Part shown: piece by piece, positions 13,201 through 25,200 of the stretch
Position numbering within the stretch: position 1 is the first letter of the stretch
Layout of the letters: each line of letters begins with the position of its first letter
Assembly (NCBI RefSeq): GCF_907165205.1
Contig: NC_058189.1
Coordinates: 38,590,270-38,654,269 of the forward strand
Reading direction: 5' to 3'
DNA length: 64,000 nt
DNA from: Coccinella septempunctata
Taxonomy: Eukaryota > Arthropoda > Insecta > Coleoptera > Coccinellidae
Translations under genes and position numbers: made by a program
The notes under the pieces: model-generated
Told to the model about the DNA's origin: nothing
Database searches by the model: none
The model's input: only the letters and a program-made list of their open reading frames with translations

Positions 13201-16200
13201 GGTCGCAGATTCCCACTGCTATAAAAAAAAAAAAAAAAAGAGATGTGTAACACTGCACTGTACTGATGATGGGCAATGATCCCGAAATGAATTACAGTTT
13301 GTTTTCTTCGAATTGTCGTCTCCATTTTAGATATCTCCGTGGTGTATTTGACGGCGGAGAACAGTGTGCTCCAGATCCTAGCCTTTAATTCCTCACCGAA
13401 TGCGGTCTGCGAGCGTACCCTTATTCTCTCCTGCAGTCTCTTGGCGAATAATTGTACTCTCGTTAACTGCAAGGTATGTCTGGGAGTCATGGATGGGGGT
13501 AGGATTCTACACAGTGAGTGAGGGTTGGTCCAGTATTGGGTGGACAGGTGGCGCGTTGTGATGAGAATTGAAAAATATCCCTCATGGCGGGCCCCCAGTC
13601 CAGTTTCGCTCAAAGACACCATACTCTGATTGTGAAGTGTAACACTGCACTGTACTGATGAGGGACAACAATCCCGAAACCGGTCTATAGTTTGTGTTTA
13701 TATGTTTCAGCCTCTTTACGAATTCCTGCGCTGATTCATGACTAGCTCGCACAAATGGAACGTCAGTTCTTTGAATTGTCTTTATTTTAGATTACAATAT
13801 CAGCCAAGATCATGCCAATGATTCATTTTCTGACATAAATGATTTGTGAATAAAATAAAACCTCTTAAGCTTTAGCGCATCTGAATGAATTGAAAACTTC
13901 CTGTAAAATAGAAAGAACATTCTCTTCAAGAGCAACAATGGATCATCATCATATTACGCCTAACATTCGATTCTTGCACTGTTCAACTAGACTTAAAATT
14001 ACTTTGTGTTAAGATTGAATTATCATTACCGTGCCTAGCTATTTTTCATATCGACATAAACTTACCATTCAACCTTTCTACAGCGTGATATGTTATTCCC
14101 TGCGTTCCTCTACCCAATTCATCCCCAATATCGTAGAGGTCGGTGTACAAACGTTTTCTTATCTTTATCGGCGATGGGTTGTTGTAATTTCTCATGTTAT
14201 ATTCCCAGTCGTTTTCTTCAATGTGGAGCATTGCGCTGCTACTTGTGGAACCGGCCACATTCCTTGCACTCACGGAATACAATCCTTCATCCTTCATGAT
14301 AACATCGTAAATAGTCAGGATAGTGGTATCAGGTTCGTTGAAGGCGATCTGAAAGGAAAGCATCAGATGAACATAAATAACTTAAGATCAGAAAACTAGA
14401 TCTTTTAGTGCCAATTTCAAAAAACGGTGATCAACGATCAACTCCGCTTATTTTAAGCACAGAACAAAATCCAAACAAACTGTTTCTAACATTGACATTT
14501 GCTTTGTCTTAAGAGTGAATAAGGGTAAAGAAACCCCCACAACACAGAGATACTCCATTTTAACTGAAGCTGAGATGCGGCATGGATATAAATCCATAAA
14601 GTCCCAAATCACGTATGTATTTATGAAATGAAAGGCAAAATATTCGGTAAAAATTCCATAACCCTTCTCACAAAATCTTAAACAACAAATAGATATCATA
14701 CGAAGAAGTATGCGAGTTGAAGGTTTCGTACAAGAGCATGTCATCATTTGATATACTGAATATATGTTTGTGGAAAAAAACTAATTGATTGATAAGTTCT
14801 GGAGTGTCGAAGAATCAAGTGACTACTCAAACAATCGAAATACTCATAAGAATTCTGCACGAATAGAAACTCAGAGGAATTCAGTTCTCGAATTCTCACC
14901 TTTATTCTGCTGGATGGTGCAAGGGGTTTCCAATCTTTGTACCATTTGATTTCAGGATATGGTACACCTACTATTCTTGCTTCAAATCTTCCTTTACCCC
15001 TCAGGGTTATATACTCCACCTCTGGTCGTTTCAAGAATGTTGGCAATTCTGCTATTTCCAATCTTACTCTTTGTCTCGCTTCACCGTGTTCGTTTCTTGC
15101 TACAGCTTCATACCATCCAACATCTCTCTCTAACATCCTTCAACAAAATATTCACTGATATTGAGGAATGTAAATTGCATGAATATTGTAAGAAAAGAGT
15201 CGATGAAAAATTATTTTATGTGGCGTCCGAGGAAAAAATTAACGGCGGAAAAAAAAAATTTCTACTTATGTGTCCTATTTCAAGAAATATAATATTATTC
15301 ATACTCTTATTTCTCTTTTGAACATGTTACAATGTAGTGAAAATGAAAAAAAGAGTGCAATAATGGAAATTAATTCGTATTTCACCTGCTGATATTGATA
15401 TAAACAAGTGTTACGGTCTGAATCGAACAAGCCAAATTTGACATCGTCCGTACTCAGTTAGGAAGCACGGCTCACCAAAGAAGAGTAGATGATGACCATG
15501 ACTTAGGACTCATTTGATCTCGTCAGAGCAATACAGCTTTCACACCGATGGAGAAAGGCTTGGAATTGACGGACCCTAATCAAATACTAGAATGAGCTTC
15601 TGAGCATAATTGAGTACTCTAACGTCATGGCAAATTTGGCCAATTCGATTCAGATCGTAACACTTGATGATATCCATATCAGCGAGGGATGTTTAAATTA
15701 ATTTTCATCATTGTATTCATGCCTCAATGATGTAGGTGTTATATATTTTTCGTTAGATTTTCGCTGGCACCATTTCTGACGAGAAATCGAACGCGTCTCG
15801 CCTCTCCGTTCCTACGCATGTTTACTATAATATGAGTGAAGCGTACTAAATCAGGAGAATATGGGACATATAACATTGTTTTCGTCTGGATTTCCATCTG
15901 GAGGATAGTGAATTGGATCTCGTTGCTCACTAGATAGCGCTCGTATACTTAATAATAGTCAAAAGGTTCTACAAGTATTCAATTACGCTCTTTCTATTCC
16001 AAGCTTTTTTATCGTAGAGTTGTGTTACTCTGACGAGGTCAAATGAGACCGAAACTATGGCCAGCATCTAATCTTCTTCAATGAGACACGCTTCCTGGCG
16101 GGGTTATAGTTTATAGTTTGGTAAGGGGGTTACATCCCACTGCGACCTTAAAGTCTATTGCGCCCTCTATTCTGTTCGCATAACTACGCCGTCCAGCTCT

Positions 16201-19200
16201 ATAGTTGCAATGAACTCTAGTATCTGAGAGGGTACCAAGGGGGCTATGTCCTCATTCCTCTTATAATTTTCTCGTACTAGGAATTCCTTGCACAATGGCG
16301 AAGCATTTTGTAACCAGGTAAATAGGAGTTTTTACCTCTTCCCCACAGAATCTACACTCGTCAGTGTCTGATTCCAGGAAGATTTCCCAGAGAGTTTTTC
16401 CTTTGGTTTCTTCCTTCTCCGGATACTCTTTCTTATAGGTGCATTTTCCTATACCACAGAAAGTTTCAGGGTCAGTAAGTGGCGATTGAGCTTCCTTTCT
16501 GGCTAGTTTTTTAGGCCCTTCGTTCCTTTGAGTCCAGATTGACCAGACTGCCTTGCTGTTCTTGCATATTTCATTAGGTTTCCTTCGGCATATCAGCTTC
16601 ATAAGAAAGCTCGAAATTAATTCCACTGAGTTTGAAAAAGCGGTTCAAAGAAAGATTCTACATTTGCTAGGAAAACAAAATGCACAACTTGAACATATAC
16701 CGGGTGTCCCAGAACTTTTAGGCCAGCAGATATCTCAGTTACCTGCGGAAAAAAAAAATTTTAAAAAATACTTGTCGTAGGAGACCATACGCTCTTTCAT
16801 GCAGCATAGCAAAATCCACCCCCTGACAAACAACCCCTGAGAAACAACCCCTAACTTTTGTTTTTCAAATGGCACCCCCATGTTTGTTTGGCTTCAACTG
16901 ACAGCTCTTTTTAATTCTCAATCAATGATATATCATAATATGTAGTTGTAAAGATAGTCACTCGATAAAATTGAATTCGTTAGTGGGTACTGTTAATTGG
17001 ACTGATCGAATTAGTCCACATTGTAGAGACAAGAAAAAGTGTTGTATATCAAAATGCAAATTTTTATTTTCCATAATTCTGCATGCCATTCTAGCTACCA
17101 TGATACATCATTGAATGAGAAATGAAAAAAACTGTAAGTTGAAGCACAACAAACATGGGGGTGCCATTTGAAAAACAAAAGTTAGGGGTGGTTTCTCGGG
17201 GGTTGTTTGTCTGGGGGTGGATTTTGCTATGCTGCATGAAAGGGCGTATGGTCTCCTACGACAAGTATTTTTTTCAATTTTTTTTTCCGCAAGTAATTGA
17301 GATATTTGCTGGCCTAAAAGCTCTGGGACACCCGGTATTATGAATTTTCAATGTGATTATGTGAAACTATAAAATTCGATATTCACCCTCGTACCCTCGT
17401 CTGATTTTATATTATTGCTTATCTCTTAACTTCTTATTTGAAATTTTGCATTTGTAACCGACCCCAGCCAAGAGATTCACTTGACTTGTTCCTTTTTCCC
17501 ATACAAAATCATCCTCTCACGTTCTCTGGCTTCATAGTTTATCTCATTCGCGAATTTCAAGGAATACTACCGCATTTGTAATATTCAGAAAATTCCGTTT
17601 CGGTTCTCATGGAGGTGGGAGTTGTGTTGCCCTGATGAGGTCTTATGAGACCGAAACCATGGCAAGCATTTCATTTACAAGTCAGTTCAGCTACTGGGTT
17701 CTCTGCGGTAACTTTAGGAACAGAATTAAGGAACCCGTGATGTGTATGATACTGGCTGCAAACTACAGGGCAGTTAGAATAACCTTCTTTCGGGGCAGTA
17801 CCATTTACAATATATGCTAATGAAAGAAGTATCGATATAAAACACCCAACCACTAATATTCTGGTCAAAAAGTGATTACTGACCAAACTTTTGTAGTTGG
17901 TACCAGTACCAAACCAAAGAAACGTTGGCATCAACTCATAGAACAATAGGGCAAGGCGATCATAAGTCAATTATAGTTCTATAGGCTATATGTGGCGTTG
18001 GTGAGAAGAATATGATTAACCCCGTTTAGTAATTAAATATGAAATCAATATCGTTTCGGAACCTACTTGTTTATGAACAGTGTAGCCTGTCCGTTTCTCG
18101 TGTAGCTATAATCAAATCGACCTCCAGATTCAATGAGTTCATCGTTGAAGTAGAAGGAAACTTTAGGCTTGGGATATCCATAGACAAACCAGAAGAGGTT
18201 AGAATTCTGGTCCTTCACGCCGTACTGGGTATCATGCTCCTGCCTTAAGAATCTCGGGGCTTGGGCCATGTTATCTACTGGGGGTTTTTCTATATCGAAA
18301 TCTCTCGGGAAGTAGGGAGAAACGTCCGGTTTGAATTCTACATCGGGAGGAAGATACGGACGCCACTTTGGCAGTTCAGGTTCAAGTTTCTCCCTGTAAG
18401 GAAGTAGAAAAAGGATTAATAGAAGACATTCTGATATATCAAGCATGTTGTTATTATGGAAAAGGCAGCTGAAAGCAACAAGGAAGCAAGCAGAATGAGC
18501 TAAAGTAGCGGAGTAGATGGAACCAAATAACTGGGGGAATATCACCGTTTCAACATTGCAGAAGTACCCAGCTAGTTTGAAAATTGGGGATTATTGGTGT
18601 GTTGATGAGTTTGTTATTATTCTATTTAGTTTAACGTAATTTACTCCGTCGTGTCCTAAGATTAGCATATAGGTAGATGTTCTCAAAGTGTTCTTTTCCT
18701 CTAATATTTATGGTGTGAGAACCTATGGTTCCCAAAAAAGATACCGAACATCTTAATTTGGTCCCTTCGCTTCGAAATCAGTTAATTGCCGTCTAATTCA
18801 CGACGTGCATTCCAAGATAAGACTACAGGGTTTCTCGATTTCTTTTGATATTCATGATGTGGGAAACCTAGGTTTACCAGAGAGTTACTCAAACATCCTA
18901 CATAATCCTATCCATTTCTAAAGCAGTCTCTTCTCCACTAACTCCAACCGTGTATTATAAGCTCAGCTCACGTTTTTCTCGATTTGTTTTCTCTTTGAAT
19001 ATTCATGGTCTGAATTGGAGAAGAGAAATCTAACATATTGCCTGAATAGTTCAGGTCCTTTCTGAATCAGTTCTTACTCGACGGATGTTACAGATCGTTC
19101 GCCAGCCAGAACCAAGATACTTAGCAGACACTACTTCTCTGCTTCCCTGCTCCCCCCCCGGAGGTTTCAAACCAGTAGAGAATCGTACTCACGGCAGAGG

Positions 19201-22200
19201 TGGTACTCGGATAGGACGAAGAAAAGGCACACTGGTTCACCAGTCTGTTTTTTGCTTCACCCAGGTTTTCACACCGGAAGAGAATCGTACTAACAGCACA
19301 GGTAGAACTCGGAAAGGACACGGAAAAAGCAAATCATAGCGGTTCACCACTCTGATTTCTGCTTCCACCGGGTTTTCACACCAGAAGAGAATATTACCAA
19401 CAGCAAAGGTGGAACTCAGACGGGACGATAAAAAAACACAGTGGTTCACCAATATTTTTTTCTGTTCCCCCCAGGTTTTCACACCACAAGAGAATCGAAC
19501 TCACAGCATAAGTGGAACTTGAATAAGACATGGAAAAATCATAGGGACTCACGAATCCTTCTCTGTTCCTTCCGGAGTTCAGAGCAAACAGAGAATCGTA
19601 CTGACCATAGAGGTGGAACTCGGACAAGACGAGGAACAGGCACAGCTGTTTTCTGATCCCCCTTTGTTTTACACCAACAAAGAATCGTATAAATAGCAGA
19701 GGTGGAACTCGGAAAGGACGAGGAAAGGGCACTCTGTTTTTTGCCCCCCCGGGTTTTCACACCAGCAGAGAATTGTACCAAAGGCTCAAGAGAAACTCGG
19801 ACAGAATAGGGAGCAGGCACAGTGATTCGCCACTCTGTTTTCTGTTCCTACCGGGGTTTTCACATCAGCAGTGAATCGTACTGTCAGCAGAGTTCGAAAT
19901 CGAATAGGACAGGGAAAAGGCAAGGCATAGCGGTTCACCACTCTGCTTTCTGCCCCCCTGGGATTCCACACCACCAGAGAATATTACTTGTTAGTAATAA
20001 TAATAATAATAATAATAATGGTGAACCGCTGTGCGTTTTTATCGTCTTGTCTGAGTTATACCTCTTCTGTTGAAGAGGTATAACTCAGACAAGACGATAA
20101 AAACGCACAGCGGTTCACCATTATTTTTTCTGATCCCTCCAGGTTTTCACACCAGAAGAGAATCGTACTGACAACACAGGTGGAATTTGGATACGACATG
20201 GAAAATGCATGGCGGTTTATGACTCTTCCTCTGTTTCTTCAGGGGTTAAGAGAAGAGAATCGTACTCCCGGGGTTTAGAACCAGCAGAGATTCGTACCAA
20301 CAGCAGAAGTGGAACTCGGACAGGATGGAAAAGGTACACAGCGGTTCACTACACTTTCTCTGCTCCTCTTGAGGTTTTGAACCAGCAGAGAATCGCAGGA
20401 GTGGAACTCGGACACAGTGGTTCACTACTCTGTTTTCTGCTCAGCCAGGGTTTCCACACCAGCAGAGAATCGTACTAACACCACAGGAGGAACTCAGATA
20501 TAACTGGGAAAGGGCAAGGTATAGCGGTCCACTACTCTGTTTGTTTCCCTCGGGGTTTCACACCAATAGAGTATCGTACTCTCAGCAGAGGTGAAGCTCT
20601 GACCGGAGAGTTGAAGCTGAGATTCCAAGTACTGAGTGCTCTTACCTCTGTGCTCGATATATGGCTTTTCCTGGGCATCGCGTCGGACCCAACGGTTTTT
20701 CTGGCACTTGTCATACACGTGATCAACCTTCACGTGAGCTACGAGGGGAACGAGCTGAACACGCTCACTACCTTATACCGGAAGAAATCGCAGCGAAACA
20801 ATAGAAAAAGTACGACTACGGAAATTAGACAAAAAGAATACCAGCTAAAAGACTACCTTCAAGCGTACTAACTTACACGGAAAGCAAGCAGGAAAACTGA
20901 AATTACCATTTAAACAAAGAAAAAATATATGGTTGTCGACCCAATGATATAATGACTAAATATGAATACAGATTTAATACTCTGTATAGATTGACAACTC
21001 GATACAGAATCAATACTAAATACCGAATGCTAGACCGGCGGGGAAACACCCTCCTTTGTAACCATCTGTAGGGTGCAGAAGATTCGCGTCGATGAAAATA
21101 TCTTGGCTTGACGTAATGACGAACAAAAACTTGGTTATCTCCAACTTCAGGATGTTTCTCATGGTTATACATCGTTTTTCAGATATGAGAAAGAAGAAAA
21201 ACGGTCCGGAATGTTTAGGGTCTCACAATGAATTGGAATTAAAATTATGTGAAGTAAAACCGGAAACGAGAAAAAAGATTAATTTTTACGGAAAAATGAA
21301 ACTTCATTACAACCGTCACTCTTCATTCGGTTTCATGCTTAGAACATAGAATATTATTATTCTATATTCTAAGGTTTCATGTCACTGGGCAGAGAAAGTT
21401 TTTTATGGCATAGGGTATTTCTAATATCATTGAGTGAATTCGAACTTTCTAATTCCTATAACTTGGAAAATAATTCCAACTATGATGGCAGTGTTGAAAT
21501 CTATCGAAGCAAACAGCAAGCTTTTAGTTCATTTGTTAGCCTCCTCAAATATCTTAATGCAGAATATCTTACCTGTGTGTGATAGCATAAGGTGAAGGAT
21601 CACTAATTCCATATTTGTTCTCTACCCTGACTCGGAATTTGTAATCCCTGAAAGGCTCCAAGTTCCTGACCTCACAAGTACAACTTCTTATACCAGTTCT
21701 GGCTGTGAACCAGTCGCCGTTTGGCAACTCGCACATCTCCAATTGGTAGGTGACCGGGAATCTTGGTCCAGTCGGTATGGATGGTTTCCATGAGAGGGTG
21801 CAATGGCGATCAGTCATTTGTGAAATTATCGGTGGGTTTGAAAGAGGCATAGGAGCGCCGCTACGTTTGTATTTGTCATATTCTATGTATTGGTCTACCA
21901 TTGGACGTTTGCTCTTCATTTCGTTCTCTGAAATACGCAGAAGAAATATTAAGGGTAACTTTATTCGAACCAAATGCTCATTCTATTTATTGTAGGTACG
22001 TGTAAAAAAAAGGAAAAAAGGGTGGCAAGTTTTTAGTAAGCCTTTTTATAACTCAAGGACTCTTACTTATTATTATTAATAATAGAACTTCATCATCATT
22101 AGCAATTTAAACAAACTTTACCACTATTCTTCACCCTGAATTTTTTGAATTGACCTGATGCAACTTATCAGATACACTCGCAAGTACTGAACCATTTATG

Positions 22201-25200
22201 GAAATTATGGAACAATTGAGACTCAAGTAACGAGGGCCCGACTCAGATGGAGCGGCCACATTCTGAGAATGCAAGACATAAGAATCCCCAAAATAGCTCT
22301 GTATGGCGAATTCACAGAGGGAGCCCCGAAACCAGGAGGTCAGTATGAGCGGTTAAAGGATACACTACATCAATCACTAAAATCAGTTTGTCAATCATAT
22401 CTGGGAACAACAACTAGCGTTAGACAGGTCACAGTGGAGGTCTTTGGTACACAGTTATAATGGATAGTCGAGAAGGTTACAGCGGCGGCCAGATATGGTT
22501 GGTGACTATCCATGCCCGGAGTGTGGAAGGATCTGTAGGTTATGGTTGGGTTTCTTCAGTCACAGAAGGGCACACAGTCGCAAATAGCTCTAAGAAAGTA
22601 CAGGGTGTTCCTAAATTGAACGTACAAACGAAAAGGGAAGATTCCTTAAGTGAGTTTAAAAAAAAAAGTCCCATATACATGGGGTAGCAAACGTTTCGTT
22701 TTCGAGATACAGAATGTTGAAGTTTGAATTTTTTCAAGTTTTTTTCTCATAGTATCTACACTTCACAAGATAATCACTGAAATGTGGCATAGATATTACA
22801 TTTTAGAGTTCTCACCACGTGACATGGCAATTTCGATAGAAGATCTACAGGGTGATATTTTTTCTGGAACACTGCCACCTGTTCTTCTGCAGAACTTTTT
22901 TTTGGTGAGCAACTGTTAATTTGAAAAAATGTAAAAAGAAGCTTTGTTCTTATACTAAACTTTTCGGTCTCTTGTAGTTTTGTCGTATCTACCAACGATT
23001 TCGAGAAAAAAACTTGAAAAAAATTCAAACTTCAACACTCTGTATCTCGAAAACGAAGCTTTGGCGACCCCATGTTTATGGGACTTTTTTTTCTTAAACT
23101 CACTTAAGGAATCTTCCCATTTCGTTTGTACGTTCAATTTAGGAACACCCTGTATAAGTCTGTTCGCACCGTTTTTTTTTTGAGCCTTTTTGTAGATCTC
23201 TCGGTAACGGGATGCAGCAATGAATGAATGAATGATATAAAGAATACTTACCATCGAACTTCAGTACTGCATGACATATGTCACTTCCATGTTCGTTGGT
23301 TATCTTACAGGTATACTTTCCTAGATCGTCAACATCAACCCCAGCGATCGTTAACCTGAGCAAGCCGGCCATGTCTGTCTCCATCTTGATACGAGTGGAC
23401 GGAAAGATTTTTTTTCCTTCATGATACCATTCGACTTCTGGATCTGGTATTCCGGAAGCGCATGCTGTGAACTTCGCTGTCATGCCTTTGAAGAGTTCGG
23501 TGTCACCAATTCTCTTCAAGAACACTGGAGGCTCTATCTTTTGTCGTACTTTTCTGAAAGGAATGAAGGGTATGAATTATCCAATTACGCAAAATATAGA
23601 AGGATTTTGGAATCAGCACGTTGTTGTGTAATTTAATTATAATTTCGATTTTACCAATTTTGACAAAGAAACATTTCGAGGTGCCTGATTGAGCATCAAT
23701 GTTTGATGAATTGTTTTTGGAATTGGATGTTAATTTTTTTCAACCTACATTTCTTTGACCACCTCCAGTGAACCGGTACATTCATCTTGACCTTCTTTAT
23801 TTATGGCAGTCGCTCTGTATACACCGGCATCTTCTGGTTTACAATCAATAACATATAAGCAGCACATATCGCCATCACGTTTGATGTGGAATTTACTGGT
23901 TTCACGTAGAGGAATTCCATCTTTCGACCAAGTAACTTCTGGTTGAGGTACACCAGTGACCCTGCATGGAAATTTGGCATCTCTGTCTGGCAACTGAAAT
24001 TTCAAGCAATGTTATTATAGGGAAATGATGGATATGTATGACGAAATACCTGCTGTAAATCTCCAAATCTTTGAGTGAAGCTTGGTGGTTGGTAAATTTT
24101 TCTCACTGTGGCCTTTCCTTCCGTGGTATCGTTTCCTAACGGATTTATTAGTTTCACTTTGTATATTCCGGAATCAGATGGTTGGGCTTGGTCAATTTTG
24201 AGGCCAACCTGCGGGAAACAACATGAGAATAGATTCTACATACCGATCGATTAGGAACTCAATATTGGAAAGATAGTAAGACTGTTATTTAACTTAGAGG
24301 TCGTGAAGCAACAACTGGTTATAAACTGTCAATTGTCAGTATGAAAAAAAAATTTCAGAATATTAGTAGGTCATCAAAATACTCTGTCAAAATACTCTGT
24401 CCGAGATCATCTAAATAGTAATTTGTATTTGGCGTATCTTGAAAGCAAGGATAAAGATGAAAAGCATACATTCCTCCTAATATAGAGTTCATGGGACTAG
24501 CCCATGGTTTTGATTAGAGCAGATGAAGTAAGAGTACATGAACGTCAATTCAACGCCCCTCAGAATTTACAACTGGAGGTTGGATCTGCCAATTGAGTTC
24601 CAATGAATTCAAGTTCCTATTCGTCTTTTGCTTGCCATGACTAACAAATCGCGAAGCTAGTGCTTGCGTGTTTGTAGCTGAAATCTCGGGAATAGTTGTT
24701 TTGCTCATGACTAGTTGTAACCTCTCGGCAAACCATCTAATCTTTTCAAAAATATAGCTCGTCACAATGTACTACATGAATGAATGACCGCTCAAATGAA
24801 TCAAATGCGTTACTGAAACTTAATCATTGTATTTATGTAGATGAGATTAGAGTAATTCTTTTGGATAAAGTGGTATTTCATACTGTGTGTGGATAGAACT
24901 TCAATCATAAAGGGATGGTTAATAACATAATTTTTTCATATTTTTACCTTAATCCAAACTTATTTATCACTTGCTTGAAAAATCACAAAGCTAAGTTGAT
25001 ACAACATTCCATATCTTTGAAGAGGAACGAAATTTGCCTGGACAGCTATTTAATAGTAAATAAGTACACATACTAGTGGAATGAAGTAGGTAATGTCATT
25101 ATTTCACTGGTGGATATACCTAGTGGTGCTTTATGTGGTTCATATGTGTGGATAATAAGAAAATTTGTATATCTTTTGTATCTTTTGTATATATTGATTT

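Larger units (their letters stand above)
8346..13239 (+). mobile_element. full-length Jockey-like non-LTR retrotransposon
   Basis: A 4,894-bp element with a 5' UTR (8346-8808), ORF1, ORF2, a 3' UTR and a 17-A tail (13223-13239). The 14-bp target duplication GAGATGTGTAACAC is at 8332-8345 and 13240-13253. Gag-like ORF1 with three zinc knuckles, plus APE-type endonuclease and RT without RNase H, fit the Jockey clade. ORF1 has one apparent frameshift and ORF2 one stop codon, so it is probably inactive but recent. Confidence 0.9.
7678..13371. mobile_element. inverted-repeat element with hammerhead motifs, split by a Jockey insertion
   Basis: The left half (7678 to about 8093) is an inverted copy of about 8135-8345 continued at 13254-13371; they rejoin exactly when the Jockey element and one target copy are removed. 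The arms carry outward-reading hammerhead motifs: minus strand at 7821-7875, and a degenerate plus-strand copy at 13245-13300. No ORF of its own. Penelope-like elements and retrozymes are known carriers of such ribozymes; this could also be a tail-to-tail pair of such repeats. Confidence 0.65.

Noticed and set aside
14448..14747. Possible extra coding exon between the two Ig exons
   Set aside because: The flanking exons 17 and 18 already join in phase and complete one Ig domain; the frame has no Ig features.
17671..17970. A 99-residue minus-strand frame with a hydrophobic segment
   Set aside because: I recognise no family, and its frame does not connect in phase with the neighbouring Unc-89 exons.
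19085..20478. Open frames of 60-112 residues on both strands
   Set aside because: They arise from the ~100-bp minisatellite; the same repeat gives open frames on both strands and none resembles a known protein.
19136..20605. CRISPR-like array
   Set aside because: The repeat unit is long and diverged, with no unique spacers, in an animal intron.
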